64,000 nucleotides of DNA. It comes from Microcystis aeruginosa NIES-4325. Its GTDB lineage: Bacteria > Cyanobacteriota > Cyanobacteriia > Cyanobacteriales > Microcystaceae. The notes under the pieces were generated by a model. The model was not told the DNA's origin, did not search any database, and was given only the letters and a program-made list of their open reading frames with translations. Positions 40,115 to 47,499 of this stretch are shown in pieces (the stretch's first letter is position 1; each line of letters starts with the position of its first letter). The DNA is taken from the NCBI RefSeq assembly GCF_008974145.1, contig NZ_BJKP01000008.1, forward strand, positions 62,001 to 126,000. Reading direction: 5' to 3'. The position numbers were made by a program, and so were the translations under genes.

Positions 40115-41455
40115 ATGAGGAAAGCAATCAGTCTATTTGCCTGTGGTGGAATTGGAGATATGGCTCTTCGCTCTGGGGGATTTGAAGTTGTAGTGGCGAA
40201 TGAATTATTGAAAGATCGTGCAGAAGTATTTAAATTTAACCACCCAGAATCATTAATGATTATTGGGGATATATGGGATACAAAAAATGAGATAGTCGCA
40301 GAAACAAAGCAGCGACTCTCTGGACAAAATTTAGACATTGTTTTTGCGACTCCTCCCTGCCAAGGTATGTCTAGAAATGGCAGGGGTAAGCTGCTTAATT
40401 CTATTCGTAAAGGCTCAAAAAATGAAATCGACCAGAGAAATTTATTAATCATTCCCACCCTAGAAGTTTTTCTGGCTAGTGGAGCAGAAACACTGGTCAT
40501 GGAAAATGTGCCAGAAATGCAAAATACTTATATACCCTTTCCCGAGAAAGATGATTATTTGGTAAATATTTTATGTTATATAAAACAGCGTATTGGTGAT
40601 AAGTTTTTAAGTTCGATTAGCATTATAGATTTTGCCGATTATGGAGTCCCGCAGAATCGTCAACGACTTATTTCAATATTTACTAAAAACGAGAAACTGA
40701 AGAATTATTTAAAAAAGAACAATTCTCTTTTTCCTAAACCAACTCATAGTAAAGAAGGATTAGAACTTCCCAGATGGAAAACTGTTCGAGACGCAATATA
40801 TCATTTACCACCACTTGACTCTCAACGAACAGAAACTGCTAAATCAGATGATATACCATATCACTATGTACCCCTATTAGATGAAGAAAAATATTTTTGG
40901 ATCAGTAATACACCAGAAGAAAAAAGTTCATTTGATAATCAATGTATTAACCCTGTTTGTAGATATAATGGTAATCCAACACACAGCGCACGCAAAAATA
41001 ATGAAGGAATTAATCGAGCTAGTACAGAAACCCCCCTTTACTGCCTTAAATGTGGACACATTCTTCCTCGTCCATGGGTTAAAGAAGATGGAAAATACAG
41101 GTTGATGAAAGGTTATACCAGTGCCTATAAAAGAATGAGTTGGGACGCACCAGCCAGTACAATTACACGAAATCTCTCCTATGCTTGTAGTGACAATAAA
41201 CTACATCCTATTCAAAATAGAGTATTATCTCTGTATGAAGCAATGATTCTTCATACAATTACCGAATACCCATTTTCATGGAAACGGGCAGATGGCAAAA
41301 GAGTTAGTGATAAACTAATTAGAGAGTTAATTGGCGAAAGTATCCCACCTGCTGGATTACAAAAAATATTTGATCATTTAGTATCCATCCTCAATGATGA
41401 TTGTTCTCTTGAGGAGCAAATCAAGGAAAAATATGAGCAGCTCTGTCTATTTTGA
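40115..41455 (+). CDS. DNA (cytosine-5) methyltransferase of a type II R-M system
   Basis: A 446-residue m5C methyltransferase. Motif I is LFACGGIGD (7-15), motif IV PPCQGMS with catalytic Cys82, motif VI MENVPE, motif VIII QNRQR (180-184), and late motifs lie near 370-385 (NRVLSLYEAMILH). The variable target-recognition region (190-345) contains two Cys pairs, C277/C282 and C310/C313, likely a zinc ribbon. The ATG at 40115 begins directly at motif I spacing; an open frame extends 27 codons upstream without support. Its 3' end overlaps the convergent endonuclease gene by 9 bp. The gene is visibly AT-richer than its neighbours, consistent with transfer. Confidence 0.9.
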   Translation: MRKAISLFACGGIGDMALRSGGFEVVVANELLKDRAEVFKFNHPESLMIIGDIWDTKNEIVAETKQRLSGQNLDIVFATPPCQGMSRNGRGKLLNSIRKGSKNEIDQRNLLIIPTLEVFLASGAETLVMENVPEMQNTYIPFPEKDDYLVNILCYIKQRIGDKFLSSISIIDFADYGVPQNRQRLISIFTKNEKLKNYLKKNNSLFPKPTHSKEGLELPRWKTVRDAIYHLPPLDSQRTETAKSDDIPYHYVPLLDEEKYFWISNTPEEKSSFDNQCINPVCRYNGNPTHSARKNNEGINRASTETPLYCLKCGHILPRPWVKEDGKYRLMKGYTSAYKRMSWDAPASTITRNLSYACSDNKLHPIQNRVLSLYEAMILHTITEYPFSWKRADGKRVSDKLIRELIGESIPPAGLQKIFDHLVSILNDDCSLEEQIKEKYEQLCLF

Positions 41456-42217
41456 AATTAAATTGTCTTTGTTATATTTGTTGACAAAATTAATATATCT
41501 ATCGTCATTCTTGATCATAATCCAGTTTTTATACATTTTCTTAACGCCTTGTCGTGACATAATTGAGACGCTAGTTGTTCTTCCACCGCCTTCTTTTGGC
41601 TGAACAATTTTACCCCAATCATTGTCAGTTAAGTTGTTGCAAAAAAAGACAGCAACTATTTGAGGTATAGTATTCTCAAAATCCCAGAGAATGCCAATAA
41701 GATTGTTAGTTTCTCTATGGTGAGCCTTCCAATCATAGCTTTTCATTACCTCGATTCTTGTGTCTCCCATATCAGGTTTTTCTTTTCCAGTCTTCTTTAA
41801 TTCTCTTGGTGTAGGAACACTGCCACAAGTGGCTTTAACCTCTACTCCCCCATTAGCAAATGGACTAGATGGAGACTTATCTCGCATTCGTCTTTCTTGG
41901 GAAAGTTGTTCAAAAAAAACTTTGCCATTTTTATCCATTAACAGCAAATCTGGATAGCCGTCTTGATGCGGATTGTTGATAAATAATCCCTGGGATTTAT
42001 TGGCAAATTCTATGGCAAATAGCTCACCAATAAATGCAGAAAGATTTCTCATACCTAGAATTCCAAATATATCTACTGGTATATCTTGGACTATTTTTTT
42101 AACAACAGAATCACATTCAACTAATGAATGCTCAAATATGACTTTATCGATAGTTATTTTCTGACCCTGTTTTGAGAAAAAGCTGGTATCAGAATGTTTA
42201 TTTATGATATAACTCAT
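41447..42217 (-). CDS. Probable type II restriction endonuclease
   Basis: A 256-residue protein with a PD-(D/E)XK pattern: E65 in FIGELFAIEF, D90 in GYPDLLLMDKNG, E126 and K128 in GGVEVKATCG. It follows and overlaps the controller-protein gene by 20 nt and is convergent with the methyltransferase. Cleavage specificity should match that enzyme. The family was not firmly recognised; similarity to ApaLI-type enzymes is possible but unverified. The ATG at 42217 is chosen because the longer frame would sit deeper inside the controller gene. The gene is AT-rich like the rest of the island. Confidence 0.75.
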   Translation of the reverse strand: MSYIINKHSDTSFFSKQGQKITIDKVIFEHSLVECDSVVKKIVQDIPVDIFGILGMRNLSAFIGELFAIEFANKSQGLFINNPHQDGYPDLLLMDKNGKVFFEQLSQERRMRDKSPSSPFANGGVEVKATCGSVPTPRELKKTGKEKPDMGDTRIEVMKSYDWKAHHRETNNLIGILWDFENTIPQIVAVFFCNNLTDNDWGKIVQPKEGGGRTTSVSIMSRQGVKKMYKNWIMIKNDDRYINFVNKYNKDNLISK

Positions 42218-42443
42218 TAATTTCTTCCGCAACACTATTGACAAAAGTAACAATATCCATGTCCAGAGCTGAAATAATTTGTTCTAAGGAGTCCAAAGTA
42301 ATGTTTCTTACTCCCCTTTCAACTCCAGATATGTAGGTTCTGTCAAGATTAGCCCTATACCCTAAAGCTTCTTGACTCAGATTACGTTTCTTCCGCAATT
42401 TTCTTACAGTCACAGCAACAGCAGTGACTAGCTTTCCTGCCAT
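42198..42443 (-). CDS. Restriction-modification controller (C) protein, XRE/HTH type
   Basis: An 81-residue protein that is almost entirely a helix-turn-helix domain. Residues 10-70 read VTVRKLRKKRNLSQEALGY, then RTYISGVERGVRNITLDSLEQI, the signature of C proteins of the PvuII/Esp1396I kind. These dimers bind C-boxes, first activating and later repressing the C-R operon, and repress the methyltransferase gene. Upstream on its own strand are two matching C-boxes. It overlaps the endonuclease gene by 20 nt. Confidence 0.88.
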   Translation of the reverse strand: MAGKLVTAVAVTVRKLRKKRNLSQEALGYRANLDRTYISGVERGVRNITLDSLEQIISALDMDIVTFVNSVAEEINELYHK

Positions 42444-42500
42444 ATATAAACTACCAAAGAAGATATTGAAATTCTTTACAGTCCATTTTCCTTCTATGAT

Positions 42501-42526
42501 GACTATTAATCTACGGACTATAAGTC
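42501..42526 (-). promoter_or_regulatory. Tandem C-box operator of the C-R operon
   Basis: Two 11-bp boxes have centres 15 bp apart. The distal one (42516-42526) is a perfect GACT-N3-AGTC palindrome, GACTATAAGTC. The proximal one (42501-42511), GACTATTAATC, is imperfect. A strong distal and weaker proximal site is the layout that gives activation then repression in known C-protein circuits. The controller ATG lies 58 nt downstream on the minus strand. Confidence 0.8.
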
Positions 42527-42634
42527 ACAAAAGCTGATTCTCAATAAACCTGTATTCGGGAGCGGCAAAAACTCTGATTTTGTGTTTGACTAAAAATATA
42601 TCCTAAAGATTGCCATACCGTTGCGATTCTATCC

Positions 42635-43267
42635 GTGCCTTACTATTCCCAATATCCCGACGCTTTCACTCCCAGTTATCTGAGCGAACTACAAGGACAG
42701 ATTCTCGCTTGTCCCCACTTCACAGTTAACAATTTAAATCGAGATTTCGTTAAAACCAAAGGCTTTTCCATCGCTTTTCGACGCACACAAATCAGCGAAG
42801 TTGCACGAATGTTTCCCTATTTTAAACCCTATCTTGATCGCAGTTTACAAGCTGACTGCAACGCTTTTTATCTTAACCCCTTACTCCTACAAACTGGTTC
42901 ACGCGTCGATCCCCATATCGATCGCTCCCTGCGATCCTATTGTAAAACAATCGATCCCCCGCTCCTAGTTAGCGTCCTTTATGTGCAGGTTCCTAAAGAT
43001 ATTCAAGGGGGGGAATTGGTACTAGCAACAGGCAATCGTTCCGTGGCCCAGATTCGTCCTTGTGCTAACACCCTGATCCTCTTTCAAGGAGATCTCACCC
43101 ATTCAGTTAATCCCGTTAGCTGTTCCGGTATTCGTCTCAGTCTTGTCTGCGAACAATATCGTTTAGATGCCGAAGAATTGCGAGAGATTCCCGAAATGCA
43201 GATAGAATCGCGAACCATAAAACCAGAAAAGAAAAAAAAGAAAGATCGGGTCATTGCCCTACAATAA
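42635..43267 (+). CDS. 2-oxoglutarate/Fe(II)-dependent oxygenase (prolyl-hydroxylase-like)
   Basis: A 210-residue 2OG-Fe(II) oxygenase. The iron triad HxD is in VDPHIDRSLR, with distal His in LTHSVNPV and the 2OG-binding Arg shortly after (GIRLSLVC). The double-stranded beta-helix core covers about 80-180. The last 25 residues are very basic (PEKKKKKDRV). The start is GTG. Substrate is unknown; relatives hydroxylate protein Pro or free metabolites. It is divergent from the R-M controller gene. Confidence 0.8.
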   Translation: MPYYSQYPDAFTPSYLSELQGQILACPHFTVNNLNRDFVKTKGFSIAFRRTQISEVARMFPYFKPYLDRSLQADCNAFYLNPLLLQTGSRVDPHIDRSLRSYCKTIDPPLLVSVLYVQVPKDIQGGELVLATGNRSVAQIRPCANTLILFQGDLTHSVNPVSCSGIRLSLVCEQYRLDAEELREIPEMQIESRTIKPEKKKKKDRVIALQ

Positions 43268-43294
43268 AAGGGGATTTTTGTAAAGATATTCTAG

Positions 43295-44074
43295 ATGGTG
43301 ATGCGCGAACCGATCGTCGAATTAAGGGGAGTGACTAAAGCTTTCGGCAAGAAAGTAATCTTAAATAACGTCGATCTGAAAGTGTACGAAGGGGAAGCGA
43401 TCGGCGTGATCGGTCCATCCGGGACGGGAAAATCGACCATTTTACGCCTAGTCGCTGGATTACTGGCCCCCGATCGGGGAGAAGTGTATATCTACGGCAC
43501 AAAACGCCAGAGAACCGTAGAACAGGGGGAAGATCCCCTCGGTGTTGGTCTAGTTTTCCAACAATCGGCCCTTTTTGACTCCCTCACTGTTGGGGAAAAT
43601 GTCGGTTTTGCTCTCTATCGCCACTCAAAGCTAAAACGAGCCGAAATCCGCGATTTAGTGGAAGAAAAACTGGATTTAGTGGGTATGGCTGGTTCCTACG
43701 ACCTCTATCCCTCTGAAATATCCGGAGGGATGCGAAAACGCGTCAGTTTAGCCAGAGCAATTATCAGCGATCCCTCGATCGCCGCCGATCGAGCGAACAT
43801 TCTCCTTTACGATGAACCCACTGCAGGACTCGATCCCGTCGCTTCTACCCGCATTCAGACGGTAATTATGGAACTTCTCAAGCTAAAAAAAGCTTGTGGG
43901 GCCCATCTCATTGTTACCCACGTCCACAGCACCATCAAAAATACCACCGATCGCATCGTTTTTCTCTATAAAGGTCAATTTCAATGGGTTGGACCGACTC
44001 AAGAGGCTTATCACTCCGAAATCCCCGTACTCAAGCAATTTTTTACCGGCAGTATCCACGGACCAATTCAGTGA
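43295..44074 (+). CDS. ABC transporter ATPase, MlaF/TGD3-like
   Basis: A 259-residue ABC ATPase with Walker A GPSGTGKST, Q-loop FQQSALFDSLTV, signature ISGGMRKRVSLARA and Walker B ILLYDEPTAGLDP, then a switch His (IVTHVH). The ISGGMRKR signature and VGFALY segment are typical of the MlaF/TGD3 lipid-transport ATPases. Permease and MCE-domain partners are not adjacent. The product works at the inner face of the envelope membrane. Confidence 0.88.
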   Translation: MVMREPIVELRGVTKAFGKKVILNNVDLKVYEGEAIGVIGPSGTGKSTILRLVAGLLAPDRGEVYIYGTKRQRTVEQGEDPLGVGLVFQQSALFDSLTVGENVGFALYRHSKLKRAEIRDLVEEKLDLVGMAGSYDLYPSEISGGMRKRVSLARAIISDPSIAADRANILLYDEPTAGLDPVASTRIQTVIMELLKLKKACGAHLIVTHVHSTIKNTTDRIVFLYKGQFQWVGPTQEAYHSEIPVLKQFFTGSIHGPIQ

Positions 44075-44329
44075 TCAGTAAAGAGTAATTAGTGAACTGA
44101 AAACTCGCATCTAGATTACCGAAATCCCCCGATTTCTCCTGTAAGATTCTTCTGGGAAAGAATGAAGCTAATGCTATGGTCTGGTATGTCGCTTAAGTAC
44201 AAGATAAAACGAGAAAATTCGTACAATATCGGGGTAAGAGCCTCTAAAATCTGGCAAATTATCGCAGTTATCAGTTTTTTAGCCGTCAGCCATCGGCTTT
44301 TTTTGATCACTCCCACCTTCTCCTGCAAA

Positions 44330-45235
44330 CTAACGCCGTCTCAACAAATTTTTCATCTCTCCCCAGATAGAAAGTTGACCACCTAGACTAGAGGGATGAG
44401 TCAAAATTCCTTGACGGGGACTGAATAAAAAGGCCAACATAAATAGGGTAAAAGCGACAAGCACGATCGCAGGTCCAGAGGGTAAATTCCAGTAATAACT
44501 TAAATACATCCCACTGATACTAGAAATAATACCCACACCCACACCCACACCCATGACTTGATGGAGACGGGTAACTAAAAGATAGGCAGTGGCCGCGGGG
44601 GTAATCAAAAGGGACAAAACGAGGATTACTCCCACCGCTTGGAGACTAGCAACGATTGTCAAACCTATCAGGAGCATTAAGCCTAAATCTAATAAATTTA
44701 CTGGTAAACCCGCCGCTTGCGCCCCGATTTTGTCGAAAGTGTAGAATAATAGTTCTTTATATAGGAGCAAAACGGTTAATAAAACGATAAAGGCAATAAT
44801 TAGGGTATCGCGGATGTCGGCAGCAGTAACACCGAGAATATTACCGAAGAGAAAGTGATTAAGGTCGATTTTGTTGTTTTTTTGGATGAGAGTGATCAGG
44901 GTGATACCAAGGGCAAAAAAAGCCGAGAAAACAATACCCATGGCCGCATCTTCTTTGATTGGGGAACGATTACGGATTAAGTTAATCAGTAGGGTACTGA
45001 CCATTGAGGCTAGTAAAGCACCCAGGAGAAGATTAAAATTACCAATAAAAGCGATCGCTAGTCCAGGTAGGACCGAGTGACTGATGGCATCGCCCAAGAG
45101 GGCCAAACGTTGTACCATCAGGTAGGTTCCCACCACCGCACAAATGATCCCGACGATGATAGCTTCAATTAGGGATCTCTGCATGAAACTATACTGTAAG
45201 GGTTCGATTAATCCTGTTAATAGATTGTTGCCCAT
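44330..45235 (-). CDS. Metal ABC transporter permease (ZnuB/MntB family)
   Basis: A 301-residue permease with eight or nine membrane helices. ABC-3 features include the helix after QRLALLGDAISHSVLPGLAIAF and the ENPATAYLL-like LLITPAATAYLLVTRLHQVMG loop. It belongs to the Zn/Mn/Fe uptake class. ATPase and binding-protein genes are not next to it, so the metal is not known. The start at 45235 is provisional. A CACACC-type simple repeat inside the gene (44532-44554) encodes GVGVGVG. Confidence 0.85.
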   Translation of the reverse strand: MGNNLLTGLIEPLQYSFMQRSLIEAIIVGIICAVVGTYLMVQRLALLGDAISHSVLPGLAIAFIGNFNLLLGALLASMVSTLLINLIRNRSPIKEDAAMGIVFSAFFALGITLITLIQKNNKIDLNHFLFGNILGVTAADIRDTLIIAFIVLLTVLLLYKELLFYTFDKIGAQAAGLPVNLLDLGLMLLIGLTIVASLQAVGVILVLSLLITPAATAYLLVTRLHQVMGVGVGVGIISSISGMYLSYYWNLPSGPAIVLVAFTLFMLAFLFSPRQGILTHPSSLGGQLSIWGEMKNLLRRR

Positions 45236-45370
45236 GAATCTGCCTTGAGGTTAAATTTTTCTGATTCTCGATCGAGGTTTTGCTCCTAGGGTCTATCTTC
45301 TGAATCGGGGGAGAAGATAGGTTAGGATAATTAGGATTAATTGTAAGTTTTTTCGCTCCTAACTGCCGCC

Positions 45371-45889
45371 ATGGATACCCCCGTTCTTTCCTCAACTTTT
45401 TTTCTGACTCTCCTGCTCATGGTGGGATTATTCTTTTTTATTCGCGGTTCCGTCAAGGAGCGTATCGAACAGCGTGTCTATCTTACGAGTACCAGTGACG
45501 ACCAACTATTGGAACAACTACGAGATTATTTTGACCGACGTTCCTATCAAGTCAAGGCGATAGAACCCGCACAGAATATTGTCAGATTACAGGGTTTTGT
45601 GCCACCTAGCCCTTTTCTAGCGATATTTTTGACAATTTTGGCGGCCTTGGGTTTATTTTGCTTCTCACTGGTGTTATCGGTGTTATTTCCCGATACTAAT
45701 CCCTATATTTTCGCTCTTGTGGGTTTATCTCCCCTTGCGGGTGTTTTCTATTGGCAAAAAGTCGGCCGGTTAGAAGAAGTGGCTTTTAAAGTAGAAAGCA
45801 AATCTCAGCAAACGGAATTAACTGTCAAAGCCCATCGGGACGAGTTAAGACAACTACAAGATAGTTTAACCTTTCTAGAAAGACAATAA
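45371..45889 (+). CDS. Probable cofactor assembly of complex C subunit B (CCB-type)
   Basis: A 172-residue membrane protein. An N-terminal helix (8-27, ending FFFIRGSVKERIEQ) leads to a soluble part, then two helices (80-125) around VLFPDTNPYIF. The RGSVKERIEQRV segment and layout resemble cyanobacterial CCB-family proteins that help attach haem ci to cytochrome b6. The assignment is from memory of that pattern and is moderate. It is followed after 7 nt by the DHNA-CoA thioesterase gene. Confidence 0.55.
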   Translation: MDTPVLSSTFFLTLLLMVGLFFFIRGSVKERIEQRVYLTSTSDDQLLEQLRDYFDRRSYQVKAIEPAQNIVRLQGFVPPSPFLAIFLTILAALGLFCFSLVLSVLFPDTNPYIFALVGLSPLAGVFYWQKVGRLEEVAFKVESKSQQTELTVKAHRDELRQLQDSLTFLERQ

Positions 45890-45896
45890 GCTTTTT

Positions 45897-46313
45897 ATGT
45901 CCTATGAACGCCTAATTTATCTGGCCGATACCGATGCGGCCGGTGTGGTTTACTTTGCCCATCTTCTCTCGATCTGTCATGAAGCCTACGAGTTTTCTTT
46001 AGCACAATTTGGCATCAATATCAAGGATTTTTTGAAAGATTCTCAGGTTGCCCTACCGATTACTCAAGCGGAAATCCAGTTTTTTCGTCCCCTTTTTTGT
46101 GGCGATCGCATACAGATTAATTTCACTGTCCGATCCCTAAGCGAAAACGAGTTTGAATTGCAGTATAAAATTTATTTGGCTGAAATCATGGTCGGAAAAG
46201 CAAAAACCCACCATGTCTGCATCGATCCCACCGCTAGACAAAGAATCCCTTTCCCGGAATCTTTAAAAAATTGGTTAGGATATTTATCAACCCCAGAGGA
46301 TACTGGTATTTAA
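45897..46313 (+). CDS. 1,4-dihydroxy-2-naphthoyl-CoA thioesterase
   Basis: A 138-residue hotdog-fold 4HBT thioesterase. The catalytic region DTDAAGVVYFAHLL (Asp in the DxxGxxY motif) and HEAYEF are clear. Cyanobacterial members release DHNA from its CoA ester in phylloquinone synthesis, needed for photosystem I. It is closely packed with the CCB-type and DUF1361 genes (7 and 3 nt gaps). Confidence 0.85.
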   Translation: MSYERLIYLADTDAAGVVYFAHLLSICHEAYEFSLAQFGINIKDFLKDSQVALPITQAEIQFFRPLFCGDRIQINFTVRSLSENEFELQYKIYLAEIMVGKAKTHHVCIDPTARQRIPFPESLKNWLGYLSTPEDTGI

Positions 46314-46316
46314 GGA

Positions 46317-46955
46317 ATGATTTGGGCAGATTTAATGATGATTTTAACTGGGGATTGGTGGCACAATGCTTGGCAATTATTTAACCTCAGTACCAGAAGA
46401 ATTATCTGGAATTCTTTTCTGGCTTTTATACCCTTTATCCTTAGCTTTTGGCTATTTAGGCTCGCTTTTTCTCGTTCCCTACTCTGGTGGTTAATTCTCT
46501 TAGTTTTCCTGCTTTTTTTACCCAATGCCCCCTATATTCTCACCGATAGCATTCATTTAATCTCTTATGTTCAGCAGGATTACGCCAAAAGTTTAATTTT
46601 TTTAGTTCTAATACCCCAGTATAGTATCTTTATTTTTATTGGCTTTCAGCTATACGTTCTCTCCTTACTTAATTTAAAAAGTTATTGTCAGCAAAGTCAG
46701 CTAAATTCAGCAGTTTTACCCCTAGAAATAACTCTCCATTTTTTAAGTGCGATCGGTATCTATTTAGGAAGGTTTCTCCGACTGAATAGTTGGCACCTAA
46801 TCACTCAACCGCAGCAAGTCTTCTGGAGTTTGCAGAATTTACTGACTAAAAAACCTTTGCTATTCATCTCTGTCTGTTTTTTAATTATTTGGCTACTATA
46901 CGAGATCAATAAAAAACTTTACAAGCAATTGTTTCCCTCCTACAGGAATAACTAA
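46317..46955 (+). CDS. DUF1361 membrane protein
   Basis: A 212-residue protein with six to seven hydrophobic helices. The family signature is LLFLPNAPYILTDSIHL, about residues 65-81. Function is unknown. It begins 3 nt after the thioesterase stop, in the same operon, and its 3' end is 8 nt from the convergent dnd-associated gene. Confidence 0.82.
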   Translation: MIWADLMMILTGDWWHNAWQLFNLSTRRIIWNSFLAFIPFILSFWLFRLAFSRSLLWWLILLVFLLFLPNAPYILTDSIHLISYVQQDYAKSLIFLVLIPQYSIFIFIGFQLYVLSLLNLKSYCQQSQLNSAVLPLEITLHFLSAIGIYLGRFLRLNSWHLITQPQQVFWSLQNLLTKKPLLFISVCFLIIWLLYEINKKLYKQLFPSYRNN

Positions 46956-46963
46956 GATTTCTA

Positions 46964-47428
46964 CTACAAAAATCTACCTAAATCGAATTCGGTTGTGGCA
47001 GTAATTTCTCGAAAACGTTCTTGACTGATAATTAACAATAATCTTTCGGTATAATCCACCGCACCGCGCAATTCTCGTTCTAATCTTGCTAAACCGGCGT
47101 TGGCATATTCCTCGAAAATTGTTACTCGCAAAGCTTCCGAATCTACTCCGTGAGGAGAAAGAATTTTCGTGTCTTGCAATTCATTAACTGCCAATAATTT
47201 GATTAGGGTATCGTAGCCACGAGAAATAAAAATTTCTAGGTTAATAGGTGAGGGTTCCTTAGCCACATTTTCTATCGCCACCCTCTCTTGATATCTTACC
47301 CCTAAAGCCGCCGCAAAAGCGATGACATCAGCATAGGTTGGAAAGGGACCAATTCCCTGATTAAAATTAACTAAGGACTGGACAAATTCCCCTTTATCTC
47401 TAGCAATACGCACTCGATGAATGGACAT
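46964..47428 (-). CDS. Orphan dnd system-associated protein 4
   Basis: A 154-residue protein strongly resembling the dnd_assoc_4 family: RVRIARDKGEFVQSL, IGPFPTYADVIAFAAALG, VFISRGYDTLIKLLAV-like text, FEEYANAGLARLERELRG and a final FDLGRFL. In other genomes this family is tied to DNA phosphorothioation (dnd) loci, where its role is unclear. Here no dndBCDE or dndFGH gene is nearby. ATG at 47428 gives MSIHRVRIA; the longer frame adds three residues. It may be a relic or serve another system. Confidence 0.75.
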   Translation of the reverse strand: MSIHRVRIARDKGEFVQSLVNFNQGIGPFPTYADVIAFAAALGVRYQERVAIENVAKEPSPINLEIFISRGYDTLIKLLAVNELQDTKILSPHGVDSEALRVTIFEEYANAGLARLERELRGAVDYTERLLLIISQERFREITATTEFDLGRFL

Positions 47429-47499
47429 ATTTATCAAGTAAAAAGTAAAAAAGGTTACAAAATTCAGTAGGTAGAACTCTCCTACCCGCTATAACTGCT

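Noticed and set aside
44162-44386. A 74-codon plus-strand frame with a hydrophobic stretch
   Set aside because: It overlaps the end of the ABC permease gene on the opposite strand, has no good ribosome site, and does not look like a family.
44532-44554. CACACC simple repeat inside the metal permease gene as a frameshift switch
   Set aside because: The repeat unit is six bases, so slippage keeps the frame and adds Gly-Val pairs; it is not a phase-variation tract.
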